Shown here one piece after another: positions 42,011-53,974 of a DNA stretch of 64,000 bases (its first letter is position 1; the number at the start of each line of letters is the position of its first letter). The stretch is from contig NC_087067.1 of the NCBI RefSeq assembly GCF_963678635.1, positions 43,249,829 to 43,313,828 on the forward strand, written 5' to 3'. The DNA comes from Symsagittifera roscoffensis (taxonomy: Eukaryota; Xenacoelomorpha; Acoela; Convolutidae). Made by a program: the position numbers and the translations under genes. The notes under the pieces were generated by a model. The model searched no databases, was not told the origin of the DNA, and saw only the letters and a list, made by a program, of their open reading frames with translations.

Positions 42011-42362
42011 CCACAGAAATTGATCATATACTTTAAAAGAGTGGGTTGCAAATGAACCAGACCGAACATAAATACTCCCATGGCACGCATATAAAATGCA
42101 CCACTGCATAATATCCTCCACTTTCTCAACAGACCGGCAAACAAAAAACTTTTAAAATCTACCGAGAAAAAGTTTTCACAATTCGGAGAAATATTCGAAA
42201 CTCAAAAAATTGTTTGTTTCCACTTGTAACAATTGAGCTTATAGCTGTTTTTTTTTGGCTGAGAATAATTGATGTTTTCCGCTGATCACACTTTTCCTTG
42301 AATGATCAATCGAGTTTGTAATATAAAATCATGTAAGCCGCTAACTTGCAGCTGCCGATTGA

Positions 42363-42824
42363 GGGTGCCGGATATCAAGCCGACGGGACTTCAAGCCGAA
42401 TTGTAAAATTAGGGACTTCAAGCCGAAAACTTTCTCATTAAGTCATGAAGTATGATTATTTTGGGAATTTTTTTGAAGAATTTTTCAAGTTCATGATCTT
42501 TCTTTACCAGTTTCTGGCTTTTCCATAAATTTTGGGCCTCTAAAAAATGTTTAGGAAAGTTAAAAACTAAAGCAATGTTGAAAGCAAATTTCTTGTTTGT
42601 AGTTTACGCATTTCAAAAACCGGCTGATATTATTTACGGATGCCGATCCTAAGTGATTCATTGTCATGAGTAACGCTTATTATAGACTAAACTTGCCTAA
42701 ATTTTTGAAAAGCAAAGTTTTACAGAAGAAAAAATAGTGATTTGAGGTGCTTGTAAAGTTTAAAGTTCGGCCTGAAGTCGCTTCGGCTTGAATTGCCGTC
42801 GGCTTGTTTTCCTAGACCAGACCC
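42363..42824. mobile_element. TIR element, 462 bp, 9-bp target duplication
   Basis: Ends GGGTGCCGGATATCAAGCC and GGCTTGTTTTCCTAGACC followed by AGACCC are inverted; inside them CAAGCCGACGG and CCGTCGGCTTG pair exactly. Both sides are flanked by GCCGATTGA (42354-42362 and 42825-42833). A 9-bp duplication suggests a Mutator-like (MULE) non-autonomous element, although an 8-bp hAT reading is not excluded. The word ACTTCAAGCCGAA is repeated inside. Confidence 0.7.
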
Positions 42825-43059
42825 GCCGATTGAATAGCCTTGCTTTCATGCCTAGGGCAACCGGTTAATTCTTTTTTCTTACAAAGCAAATTGAATAAAC
42901 ATCGGTATTTTGCTCCAAGTCTCAATTTGCAATTTTCCATTACTTATCATCTTAGCTCCGTTTAGAAATAGGGTTTATAAAATATTTGCAGAATGCTTTA
43001 TTGGTTTGTTGTTTAATGGTGTTGGATCTCAGCACTTTCGATATCGAATTGATTTTTTG

Positions 43060-43580
43060 CATTTTTTGATTTTTGAGGTTTTTTTAACCTCATTTTCCGC
43101 GCGGAAAATTGAATAATCGTTTTTGAGAAAACATTCATACCTTATTTTTAGTTATCAAAGTTAAAAATATTTCTCTCTGACTATGTTTTTTATAATTATT
43201 GGGGTTTGACCTTTCCGAAATAGCCAATTTACTTGCCTAACTAAGCCGTTTTCATCCCTATATCTACAACGTGTGAGCGTGAAAGTTCTAAGTACGCCCA
43301 AGTTGATCCAGCTTAGTAGAGCTGCAAAATTTTGAAAGAATTAAAAATTAAAAAAAAATTGAAATTTAAAAATTTTTGATGAATTTTAACCGTTTGCCAG
43401 AATCTTGTTATGTAGTAATTTCTTATTAGTTTTACAATACTTTCGAGGATGCATTTTTTGTGGGAATTAGCAGCGTTTATAAACACATCCAATTCACAAA
43501 CCATGGTAGAAGGAAGAAAGCTTGTCGAGGCAACTCATAAGTACACAGAGCCCATTAGCGGTTGCCCGCAGAATCATTGA
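43060..43580 (+). repeat. Dispersed repeat R2, copy 1
   Basis: Collinear with 46105-46590: AACCTCATTTTCCGC, TTTCTCTCTGACTATGTTTT, GCCAGAATCTTGTTATGTAG, ACTTTCGAGGATGCA, CCATGGTAGAAGGA and CCCGCAGAAT. Ends unknown. Confidence 0.65.
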
Positions 43581-43789
43581 AAAAAAATTGAAGGCAATCA
43601 ACTTGGTTTTTTGGAAAACCTTATTTAAGTTAGTTGTCTTTAAAATTTGTAGGCTAATCATAGTTTGGCTATTTCATTTAAGATAACCTGCATTTGTGAG
43701 GAAACAATCGATTAAGTGCTGTTTGTTTTCTAATATGAAATATTCATATACTGTTCACAAAATTAGATTTTTACGTTGCGTAAGAAAAA

Positions 43790-44251
43790 CTGAAGGTCTG
43801 CGACTGCCTCACAAGGTCTACGAACTAGTATTTGCTTAAAACATAATTATACTTTCAATTAAAAAAAAAGACTTTTTAAGAATTTGCATAAAAACCGTTC
43901 CCAACACTCTATGTAAAACACAAAGTGATACGTTTTGTATACAGAAAAGTATTAAATAAGCAAAGAAGCATGCCTCAACTTAGTTTTGAAAGATTTCTAA
44001 GACAGGTTATTTATTCGATTACACGTTGATAGCAAAAAACATATTGCTCGTTATTTATCCCAAATCGGCTATCTACAAAACCTCATGAATTTATAAAAAT
44101 AGATCACATCTAAAACACATATTTAATTTGAGCTCAGGACTTTACTTATTTTCCATGGTGCATAAAACAACGAACCTGGTCAAATAAATTTGCATGGAGT
44201 AGACAACACCGGAGCACAAATATTCTGTTACTTTATTCAAAAGTTGGAACC
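43790..44251 (-). mobile_element. Helentron-like element, diverged copy
   Basis: Reverse orientation, with GCGACTGCCTCACAAGGTC, the CACTCTATGTAAAACACAAA block, ATTTGAGCTCAGGAC and GGAGCACAAATATTCTG in order. The 3' stem-loop is lost. Confidence 0.55.
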
Positions 44252-45587
44252 TTAACTTGATTTTGATTGAAGTTGGATAAGAAGAACCGGGGTCATATTG
44301 TGTCTGATACAAATCTCAAGGGATATTGAGCCACACTTTCACACCGACAGGACAGGACTAAGCCTTTTGTATTAAAATCATAATAAAAATTATAAGATAA
44401 AGTTAATAGAGAAAAAATGTATTCACAAATTTTCAGCTAATTTGTAACTGAATCATTGAGAATATAGGGAAGAACTTGCCTGTCGAGTGGATTCTCTTTG
44501 AACAAACTATTTTTCCTCGAAGAAATAGTCTAGAAAGAGTGAAAAATAACAAAATCGCTTTTTTTTTTGCAACCATCAAAAAAATAGCATATAAATCACT
44601 AAAAAAATTGTAGTTTTTCAGTGTTGCAAACATACGGATCTCCTAGAGTATCATCAACTTCAACCTCGTCATTTTCCAAAAGATTTTTTGAAATACTACC
44701 AACCATCATCAAAAAGTAGTTGTAATTAATCCTAACCGGAGTAGTGATCAATAATCTTATTTGGGTGTTTTAACCCGATTTTCGCTAGTTTCAAAGAACC
44801 TGGAAAAAAATTCTGATCTAATCAATTGAAGATAATAATTGTCAGCAGGGGTGTGAGTACAAGGGAATTTTTTGCCAGTCAATTCGATGAAAACTGTTTT
44901 AAAAAAGTTTTTATTAGTTTGTGGCTTTTATAATAGTTCAAATTTTCCTCTGTTGTTCTACGCATTAAGATCACCACATAGAAAGCGACAGTTTCTCTAA
45001 CATATGTTCAGGTCAGCTACATATTTGCTAAGAGTTATCAAAAAACTGTTGGAACCCATTTGCGTTGCCTTACATATTACGGTACGTTTGATGAGCTTAG
45101 GTTTGCTTATAATAAAAACTGTCAAAGTATAAAAACAATTGTCAATGAGTTCAGCTATTCTGTAGAAAGTGAATTTTTTTGATATATGAACACCTACATT
45201 ACTGCTCGTTTTTCTTCTTTTTACGTTTCCTAAGTCTTGGTGATTCTTAAAACAGGAATTCTTTTTTTTTTCAAACAGAAAAAAAAACATTTCATAATTA
45301 CACAGACCCCATTTGAAGTTTCCCAGTAGAATGCCTAAAAACAAACTGATGGCTGCTATTTACAAATATTTCTGATCATTATCAAAAAGTATTCTAAGAA
45401 AATGAAACAAAAACGGTTTATTCAATTTTTTTTTATTAAAAACTAATTTTCATAAAATTCTGATGTTCAGAAACAACTAAATTTTCCACCTGAATGGTGT
45501 GTTTCTTTCTTGATCGGAAAATTTTATTGCAGTATAATGGCAGAAAAACTTAGTGCCGCAAGAAAACTTAATAGAAAAAAAACTTTT

Positions 45588-46073
45588 TCCGACTGGTTTT
45601 GAAGAAAACGGCGAAATAATTGTGCTCTGGTTGGTTTTTTTCCAGACAAAATTCAACTTTTTAACTAGAAATTTTGAAGGAGCTTTAAAACCATATTTTG
45701 AAATAGATTGTTGAATTGTTCTATTTTCAATAATATAATGGTGGTTTTATATTTATAATTAATCTTTGTGAAACTTTTTTGACGGAAATATTCATTATAA
45801 TTATTCAGAAAAATTGAATCAGACGATGTACTGTTATTCAAAAAGTCTCAGTACGTCTGAAATAAAAAAACATTGGAATGTCGCATCAGCAATCCCGAAA
45901 AAATAACACTCATCTAAAACTGAGCTCAATCAAAAGATTAGCTACTTCAAGAACATGTAAAAACTAAAAGATTTTTTTTATTAGTAATGTAATTGCAAGT
46001 CTTTTGTACAAAATCGATAACTTTTTTAAAGTTCAAAACTTAATTGCAACCTGATACGGGTCGTTTTGTTTTA
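45588..46073 (+). mobile_element. Helentron-like element, decayed copy
   Basis: 5' part recognisable (TTTTCCGACTGG, AATTGTGCTCTGGTTGG, CAACTTTTTAACTAG at 45588-45670). Only the 3' end TGATACGGGTCGTTTTGTT (about 46054-46072) remains of the other half; the middle is unrelated or very diverged. Confidence 0.4.
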
Positions 46074-46104
46074 AATTGTTTTGAGTTGATTTTTTTCATT
46101 TTTT

Positions 46105-46590
46105 GGTTTGTGGTTCAATTTTTTTAATTTAACCTCATTTTCCGCCCGAAAATTGAAATAATTGTTTCCTAGGAAACCTTCATGCCCTATTTATAACTTC
46201 ATGTTTAAAAAATGTTTCTCTCAGACTATATTTTTTATATATTGATGGGGTTTGAAAATGTCAAGTATAGCAAATTTACCTGCCAATTTGAATCCGTTTA
46301 TATCTCTTTACCTACAAGAAGCTCAAATAATGTTTGATGATAAAATTTATGAGTACGCTTAAATAGAAAAAATATGATAGTCATGCATGAACCTTTAAAA
46401 ATTATTAATGAATTTAACAGTTTTTGCCAGAATCTTGTAGTAATTTGGTAAAACTTTCGAGGATGCAACTTTTTGTAGTAATTAGGAGCTTTCGTAGGGA
46501 CAGCCAAATAATACGCCATGGTCGAAGGAATAAAGCTTCCATAGCCAACTCATACTTACCCAGGGCCAACTTGGCGGTTCCCGCAGAATG
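46105..46590 (+). repeat. Dispersed repeat R2, copy 2
   Basis: Second copy of the repeat at 43060-43580, offset about 3 kb, same orientation. In both cases a Helentron-like relic lies close by, so a larger segment may have been duplicated. Confidence 0.65.
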
Positions 46591-48934
46591 CTTTATTTCG
46601 TCTTATAAACTGCTTTTTCATAAAAATCTCATCTTCAAAAAACAAAGAAGAATTGTGAACAAAGGTTTTTGATGCATTTTTAACGAAGAATACTTTATAT
46701 ATAATTGTGCTTCTTTCCTGATCAGAATACCCAAGGCCTTCACAATTCCAAATTTTTTATTTTAATTTGTTTTCATGAGTCTGTCGATAACTGACTAACA
46801 TATCTTCCTACAGGTTCCAGATTTGGAAAGGTATGATACGCCTTTCGTGTTTTTGGAAATAACCCTTTGCATAAACATCCGACAAAATGGTGTAACTTAG
46901 TTGCTTTGCAAGAATCTTATTGTTTCTAACAAAATAGCTAACTTTTCTCAAACATCTCTTAAGACAACCAGTTTTGAATAACTTCTCGAAGATTTCTCAA
47001 AAGTAGGAGTAATTGATCGTAAAATTAAAAGTTATGAATTGTTTAATTTCCTTTCATCCAAAGTCTATTTTTATAATTAAACTAATGAACTTTTCTATTT
47101 GAACGTTTTGAAGGAATAGCATAAGAACAAAAGTAAATGTTTATTTTTTTTACAAAACATGAAAAGACCAAAGTCTTCAAAACCTCAAACTTTTGTTCAA
47201 AAAAATCAATAAGTTTATAAAAACGTAATAGCGCTCTTCTTCTTTCTATTTTTTTTATGAATTATATAATATTTATAATTAAATATATTATATAATTTTT
47301 TTTCTTATATAATTATTCTAGAAAAAAATCGAAGTAAATTTCAGCAAAAAGTAATTTTTAAATCACAGTGATTAGGTTATATATCGCTTTTCTTCTGCAG
47401 TATCTAGATATCTAAGTGCATGCAACTTGGTTCAATTTTGTTACGGCTTAGACTTTTTTCTGTCCCAAAAAAATATTGTATACCAGCAATTAAATCTAAA
47501 AATATCCAATTTATATCCAATTGAATTTTCCTTCACAAAAAATGCTGCTTCTTTTCCAAAAAATCTTTACAAAAGTTATTGTAATTAGAAAATTAGTGAA
47601 AACTTGTCTGAAGTAGAAAAAAACACACTATCACCAATAATCAATCTCTTATATAGAACGTCACAATGATATATAATTTTAATTAACTTGTTTTCTATCA
47701 ACAAGCAAATTACAACAATTAAACCTTAAAAAATAACCGTTTGTTTATGCTAAAAATTTTTGTAAATAATCTCAATTTGAGCTCCAAACTGGCAATTGAT
47801 CAATTTTCAGACTGCTTTTCAGCAAAAAAAAGGAAATTTCACATCCGGACAAGCAGGATTGAGTTTGTCAGTTATCAAGTTCAGCCCTAATTGATCCTAC
47901 CTACCCAAAGGGTGGTTGAAAAAAAATTATTCTATGTGTTTTTTTAATCAATTTTCATAATATTTTAAAGCGATTTCAGATTTGGCTCGGATTTCGAAAA
48001 CTGTATTTTTGAAAAACGACTTTTGTTACAAAGATGATATTTTGAATATATCCTTATCTTTAAAGTACAAGAACTTAGGAGCAATTCAAATAAATATTTT
48101 ATTATGATTCTCAACAGGTGATTCACAACTAAGAGATGATATCAAGTTATTATATATTTTTGGCATGTTTTTTTAAAGTTAAATTTCTCAAAACAGGATT
48201 TTTTCTCATCATAACGTTTTATCATACTGCTAAAACATCTTCAAAAATTACGTTTTTAAACTCCTTCTTCAAGGCTTTCTAGTTTTTGACATTCGAATTG
48301 TGACAGTTTTATTAACTGTCCATACATGCGGCGTCTGTTCTAATTTTACCAGTAAAATAAAAATGTTTTTTTTTTATTAATTAGAACGCAGCATGTGTTT
48401 TTAATATAGTGCCATTTTTGTAGGTTTATTGTTTTTTTCTTTCAATGCTAACGCTGTATAAAACACATTTAGCAAAGCGAACTTAAGCATTGAGTTTTTG
48501 GAAGGAAAACGGTTTGAATGGTTAAGAACGTTTGTTATCAGCTCAAAGAACTTTTTAAACAGGCTGGCTATTTTTTTAAAGTAAAAAACAGTGTGCTATC
48601 GCGAGCTTGTTCTACAAGTTGCATCTAGTCATAAAGTGATAATTTTCTATGTAATATTTTTTTTCTGGTGTACTAACTTTGATAAATATTTTGTTTACCA
48701 ACAAAAATTAATATAACTGCTGGTGTTCCAAGTACACCAACCACTGAAGTTTTGAAGCCGTATTTGCTTTACATTTTACAACGAAACAAAAAATTACAGT
48801 TTTATCTTCAGCAAGTTTGTGGTTTTATTTTTTGAACAAAATATTGCTGGCGAATGACAATACACTATGTTTATTTGATCTGAACCCGAGATTCAAAAAC
48901 CGACTGAATCGACAAACCTAATTGGACAGCGAGG
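46591..48934. other. AT-rich tract upstream of a candidate first exon
   Basis: No coding, RNA or shared repeat signal. An AATATATTATATAATT-type palindromic AT run lies at about 47260-47310. If the exon at 48935 is real, its promoter should be in the last few hundred bases, but I see no TATA box or initiator I would defend. Confidence 0.4.
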
Positions 48935-49012
48935 ATGTCGGGTGAAAACATTCCACTCAACTACCAATCAACTCCGGGCGACGGCGGAAAATCCGACAAA
49001 GAACTGCCTTAT
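48935..49012 (+). CDS. Probable first coding exon, unknown protein
   Basis: An ATG at 48935 (context AGCGAGGATGTCGG, purine at -3) opens 26 codons to a consensus splice donor TAT|GTAAGTAA, exactly in phase 0. The 115-bp block from about 48895 is far richer in G+C than the AT-rich DNA on both sides, as expected of a 5' UTR plus coding start. The peptide (MSGENIPLNYQSTPGDGGKS, then DKELPY) is hydrophilic with no signal sequence, suggesting a cytosolic N-terminus. The next exon is not identified and may lie beyond the window. The gene is not recognised. Confidence 0.55.
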
Positions 49013-49737
49013 GTAAGTAATAATCCAGCTTCTAAAATTCCAAATTTGATTATCAACAAAAATTTTGTTTGAAAATCCAAGTTATAGAAAAAACGTAAGT
49101 GCTTCTTTTTTACAAAAAAAAACAGCGTTTGTCAGAATTTTAATTATCAGAGAAAATGTTCTGACATGAATAATCCCAACAACTAATAAACACTATTCCG
49201 CGTTTGCTAAGCAGCGAAGGTTGGAAAGGGTTTAAAATGGGTCGGGGTTGTTCCATATCAAAAACTGCACTAAGATAATTGAAAGTATAACTTCGCTGTT
49301 TTGTCTTTCACGGCGAAATCATTCATAGTTAGAACTTTTGGTGGGTATTGATGAATCAAGAGGAAAATCTAAGGATCTAGCAAGAGGGAGCGATAATCAC
49401 GCAAAAAATATTTTGAGGCAGGCAAAATACCTTTTTAATATCAAAAAACACCATCCAATTTTTTTAAAATTTAATTGATTTACGACCCTCATTTTCAGCA
49501 GCCGATTCATAAAATTGAAGACTCTTTTTTGCCAATAAAATTTAACAGCATGAAGTGGTTAAAAAAAATTCCAACAAAAATCAATAATTTTGCTTGCCTG
49601 AAATAATGAAGATAATATTTTTGAACTCCACGCTCTTTCTCGCTTAATACTTTGATACTCATTTTTTGATTCATCGATCCGAAAGAATAATTTTTCTTAT
49701 TCATATTTTGGCAACTGATAAACTGATCGATTGTTCT
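49013..49737. other. AT-rich tract, possibly intron
   Basis: No gene, RNA or shared repeat seen. It would be intron sequence if the exon at 48935 is real. Confidence 0.4.
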
Positions 49738-50076
49738 ATATGGCACTAATTGATTTTGTGAGCTCTCCAAAACCACTATGAAGACGCAAATTTGACCATA
49801 TTTTCTGCGCCGGAAACAAATTTTTGAAAAAAGGCCAAAAAATGCGTTTTTAGGCACTTTTTGGAAAATGTTAAGCAAAAAATAGCGTTTTTTTGGCGCG
49901 CGCTCCCCCCACAAATTTAGTATACATTGGCGTTAAAGGCTCCTTTAAAAATTTTTTAAGGCAAGTCAGCCAAAAATGGAAATCTCAAAATAGTAGAAAG
50001 GGGACTCTTTGGGTTGGCTGGGGGTCGAATCCCTGAGGGGAGGAAGCGTCCACCCCCCTTCCCTAAATCCGCTACT
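49738..50076. mobile_element. hAT-type MITE family A, 5'-truncated
   Basis: Matches family A from GTGAGCTCTCCAAAAC through CTGCGCCGGAAACAAATTTT, GGCACTTTTTGGAAAATG, GGCGCGCGCTCCCCC and GGGGGTCGAATCCCTG to AAATCCGCTACTG. The CAGGGGCGG start is missing. Confidence 0.65.
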
Positions 50077-50358
50077 GATCCTGATATCAATCAATTCTAT
50101 AATAGTATGTATCACTGCAGATACAATTCGATCAAACAAAAAAAAGAAAATAAATTTAGAGAAAAGTTCAGGTTCATTAACTATAAACCGAATTTGGCCG
50201 AACACCCTTTCCTTAGTTTTTCGCTGCACAGCTACGATACTAAAAATTTTCTGTATGAATTTTCAAAAAAAGTCATTACTTTCTTGTTTTGACAAGCTTG
50301 AGATTGAAATCAATTTAATCCCGGGTTGATCTTGCAGGGATGTAGTCATCCCTGATTC

Positions 50359-50567
50359 AACAGTATACCATGAATCAGTGCTGCAACTGTACTTATCATG
50401 GATAAAGTGCCACTGATCAGGGCCGGGAACAGCGATGAATTTTTTAACTAAAGAGCAGCACTGAACCATCAATCATTGATAAATCAGTGTGACGAAAGCT
50501 ATTCCAAAAATCAGCGCTGATTCCGAGATATTTCAGCGCTAATTCTGAGTTTTATTTATGCTTTTGT
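50359..50567 (+). repeat. 209-bp direct repeat, left copy
   Basis: Nearly identical (about 4 differences) to 52979-53187. It starts AACAGTATACCATGAATCA and ends TTTATTTATGCTTTTGT, and contains TCAGCGCTGATTCC. Directly after it, 50571-50640 is a diverged second version of its middle (ATCATGGGTAAGTGG, ACAACGATAATTAG). Confidence 0.85.
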
Positions 50568-50975
50568 CCTGATCATGGGTAAGTGGCCGCTAATCAAGGC
50601 GTTAAACAACGATAATTAGCTCTGCGACGTCAGCCCTTTTACTTAGCTGAGTTGATTTTTAATGAGCTTCAACAATTTTCTACTGAAGAAAAAAGAAACT
50701 AATTTTTATCGGTTTGATTGCATTTTCGTAAGATTTGGAACTCCCTATTTTTTGAAATTATTTGGTTTAACCAAATTTAAGTGTCAAACTTAATCATTTT
50801 TTAACAAATTGAAATCAATCTTTTTGACCATTTCAACATTTGCTCTAAGAATCTATTGCAACCTGTTTCCGGTCATTATGGGTTGACATAATAACCACGC
50901 AATTCTTCGTTATATTTCTGGACTACCCCCTTCATAAGTCAAACTTGTGTCCTTTTACACATGATAACTAATGTG

Positions 50976-50988
50976 TCGATGCTGGTGT
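50976..50988. other. 13-bp target-site duplication, 3' side (TCGATGCTGGTGT)
   Basis: Repeated exactly at 52654-52666. The pair brackets the non-LTR element and shows where it inserted. Confidence 0.85.
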
Positions 50989-52653
50989 CTTTCTTCTTCT
51001 TTCTTTCTTTCATTGTGGGTGCGCCGAAGTTTTCCCAAGGGTCCGCTTCGCCAGCGCGACCGCACCTTCTGGGTCTTCGGTGAGAATTGACAATTCCACC
51101 GTCGTGCGTCCGAAAATTTCTTGTCTGGCCGCTAGCGTCCCCGGAAAATCGAGGAGCCAGTGTTCCACTGTTTCGTTGGCCTCCTCGCATCTGGGACAGG
51201 AGGTGCTCTCGGCGGGGTTCATCAGGGTCCTATACCCGGCCAAGAGCATGCTGTGTCCAGAGCGGAGCCTGGCTAGCATGACTGCGTCTCTTCTCGACAG
51301 AAGGGTCTTTTCGTCACGTTCTCTTGACAGCTTTTGGTAGACTTGAGCTGTTCTGGCGTGAGAGGGGCTTGGGTCTTTAATCGTACTTTTGATGGTGGCT
51401 ACGGCGCTCTTGTAGGTGGTTGGTTTTGCTCTCTCCTTCAACCCAGAGGCTTCATTGGCCAGAGCGTCGGCCCTCTCGTTCCCTACAATGCCCACGTGGC
51501 TAGGGATCCACTGAATGATGATCTCGCGGTTGAGCGTGTCAAGTTTTCTAGTGATGTTGCTCACTTCTCTGCTGTCGTTTGCCAGGGCCGATGTCAGGGC
51601 TTGGCTATCAGTGCAAATAAGGCCCTTGTCACTGTTGTTAGGGGTGTTATCCTCCAACCACCTAACTGCAGCTCCCAGTGCCTCTTTCTCTTCGTCAAAC
51701 GAGGAGATGAGCATCCTGCCGCGAATCGTCTCGGAGAAGATGGTTTGAGGGTCGAGGGGGTCACCTGTCGTAACAACCATTGCTGACCCTCCGTCCCTAG
51801 TCCCATCGTTGGCGGAACCGTCTGTGTAGATGGTCCATGTGGAGTCGATGTTCCGAATCATCTCGGTCGCCTTCTGTTTCGTCTCTTCGGAGCGTCCCAA
51901 GCCTCCGACGGTGTTGTTGACCCGCCAACGTCTCTGTGGTGTCCAAACCTCTTCCTCAATGGTGCGAAGGGGCTCCCTGTCGGCGAGTTCGTTGGGGAGG
52001 GTGGAACTGATCCTGTTGCTGAGTTCTCTCCAGCTGTCTCTGCAGAGCCGGTGAGGTTGGTCCTTCTCCAGGGCGATCCGAGCGGGGTGGCCCTCGGGGC
52101 GCCTGGAGGCTCTCTCCCGGGAGATGGCTGTGAGTCTCTGATAGATGGTCCGGTAGCTCTGCACGCCGCTCTCCAGACGCAGGGCCTCAACTGGAGTGGA
52201 GGCGGCTTGCCCAGTAACCCGACGGAGGGCCTCGTTCTGGGCGCGGTCGAGTCTCTCCATCTGGGTTTTGGAGAGCCATGGTTGCCAGGCAGGGGCGGCA
52301 AAGTCCATGATGCTCCGCTGGGTGGCAAGAAACACTCTCTCCAAGGGTTTCTTCCTCCAGCCCCAGTTTGAAGTCCCCAAGCAGGCCAGGAGGTTGCAAC
52401 GTTTGCGAACCTTGTCGACCACCTTGTCGACGTGGTGCTGGAAGGACAGGGTCCTGTTGATCACCAGCCCCAGGAGTTTGGGGCAGGGATCGAACTTGAG
52501 GGTGTTACCCCCCATCGTAAGGTCCGGCTTCCATCTGGCGTCCCCGGAGCTAGAGGAGAAGAAGGTGAACACGCTCTTCGCTCTTCTCACTGAGGAGCAT
52601 ATTCTTCTTCTTGCACCATTCTTCGATCTTCTGGACAGCCAGTTGGACGTATC
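50989..52653 (-). mobile_element. 5'-truncated non-LTR retrotransposon
   Basis: 1,665 bp between perfect 13-bp duplications, on the minus strand. The 5' end is cut inside the reverse transcriptase domain, the usual outcome of incomplete target-primed reverse transcription. The 3' end is a GAAA/GAA simple-repeat tail instead of poly(A), and the ORF stop lies right at the tail, so there is almost no 3' UTR. The block is much richer in G+C than the rest of the window. The long open frame and perfect duplication indicate a recent insertion. Confidence 0.9.
51010..52653 (-). pseudogene. Non-LTR ORF2 C-terminus: RT thumb, RNase H, CCHC
   Basis: Truncated ORF2. First comes the end of the reverse transcriptase (LLGLVINRTLSFQHHVDKV, FAAPAWQPWLSKTQMERL, RRVTGQAASTPVEALRLESG). 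An RNase H domain follows, with TIYTDGSA (first Asp), SSFDEEKEALGAA (Glu), LICTDSQAL (Asp) and IQWIPSHVGIVGNERAD (His and last Asp), so all catalytic residues are present. A zinc-binding tail (CPRCEEANETVEHWLL) ends the protein. The RT active site itself is upstream of the truncation. Between about 52570 and 52640 the better match lies in another frame (KIEEWCKKKNMLLSEK), so there is one frameshift near 52580. RNase H plus this C-terminus suits the I/Jockey-like groups; the clade is not resolved. Confidence 0.88.
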
Positions 52654-52978
52654 TCGATGCTGGTGTTGGTCTTTTGTCACAAGCTCTGGCCAAAAAAAAA
52701 TCTTGTCACTTTACTTCTTAGTTAAAATCTGTTTTTGCTTCATCTAGAAGATGAAAAATTCTAAGGGCGGTAATTGTTATAATAAAACCTGAATGGAATC
52801 GTCTAATATAACTTCTGATCACATGAACTGCGGCAGAGCAAAAAAAAACATTTGGGTTTTTCATAAAGCGTGAGAGGAGGTTATAGTTTGAACGTGACTC
52901 ATCCTCATACAACTTGAATGGATTGATATACCGAACCCTCGCGAAATGATGAAAAGAGTCAATTATGCTAGCTGACAC

Positions 52979-53187
52979 AACAGTATACCATGAATCAATG
53001 CTGCAATTGTACTTATCATGGATAAAGTGCCACTGATCAGGGCCGTGAACAGCGATGAATATTTTAACTAAAGAGCAGCACTGAACCATCAATCATTGAT
53101 AAATCAGTGTGACGAAAGCTATTCCAAAAATCAGCGCTGATTCCGAGATATTTCAGCGCTAATTCTGAGTTTTATTTATGCTTTTGT
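52979..53187 (+). repeat. 209-bp direct repeat, right copy
   Basis: Second copy of 50359-50567. The copies flank the non-LTR insertion but are not its target duplication; about 400 bp (left) and 310 bp (right) of other sequence intervene. Confidence 0.85.
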
Positions 53188-53933
53188 AATCAATTATAAT
53201 TGATTATGATCCATTATTTTTATCAAAACTTCTAATTCTGTAGTTTTGCACAAAAATCAATAATAATCGAGAATAATTGATTATAATCCCTTTTGAGTGT
53301 CCATTTTGTCTTCGAAGTTGTATCTAAATTGCTTATATTTTATGCATTTTGTAGACGTTGGTTCCTATGAAAAATGAGAAAAATGTTTTTGAAGTTTTCC
53401 AATTATAATTCAATTTTTTTTTCATTTCTTCCCTATTAGAGTTGTTTGTTTTGTGACGCAAATTTTAAGCTTTTTTAGCCACCAAAATTTCAGCAAATTG
53501 ATTTAATTTTATAATTGATTCATAAGAATTATTTTTCATCTACCGCGGGAGATTTTCCACTAATATGAAAGAATCTCTATGAAACTTTTGGTTTGTGGAA
53601 AGACTTTCTGTTCAGATGAACCAAAACGTTCAAGGGATCTCTCTTATAGAGATTTTTTTATTGACACAAAACTAATAACCCATAAAATTATTTTCAAATG
53701 TTGTTTTGAATTGACAAAGTTTTGGCAAAATAAGGGATTATATCGATTATAATTGCTTTTAAAGGTTTTTTCTAAGAACTATAATCAATTATAATCGATT
53801 ATAAGAGATTATAATCTCCTGGAAAATATCACGATTAAAATCAATATTAATTCCTTTAAACACCTAACTTTGGTAATTATTGTCAATTATAATTGTCAAA
53901 AAATCATCATAGTAATCCGTTATAATCAATTAC
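53186..53933. mobile_element. AT-rich TIR element, ~748 bp
   Basis: Ends GTAATCAATTATAATTGATT and CCGTTATAATCAATTAC are imperfect inverted repeats. The interior repeats words such as ATAATCGATTATAA and AATCAATTATAATCGATT many times. It directly abuts the 209-bp repeat. Possibly a MITE preferring TA-rich targets. Confidence 0.5.
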
Positions 53934-53974
53934 TTACGCCTAAACTTGGATGCGGGCAGGTTTATGATAAAACC

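Noticed and set aside
50939-52747. Several shorter ORFs on both strands in the non-LTR element
   Set aside because: G+C-rich coding sequence naturally leaves other frames open; only the RNase H frame has family motifs.
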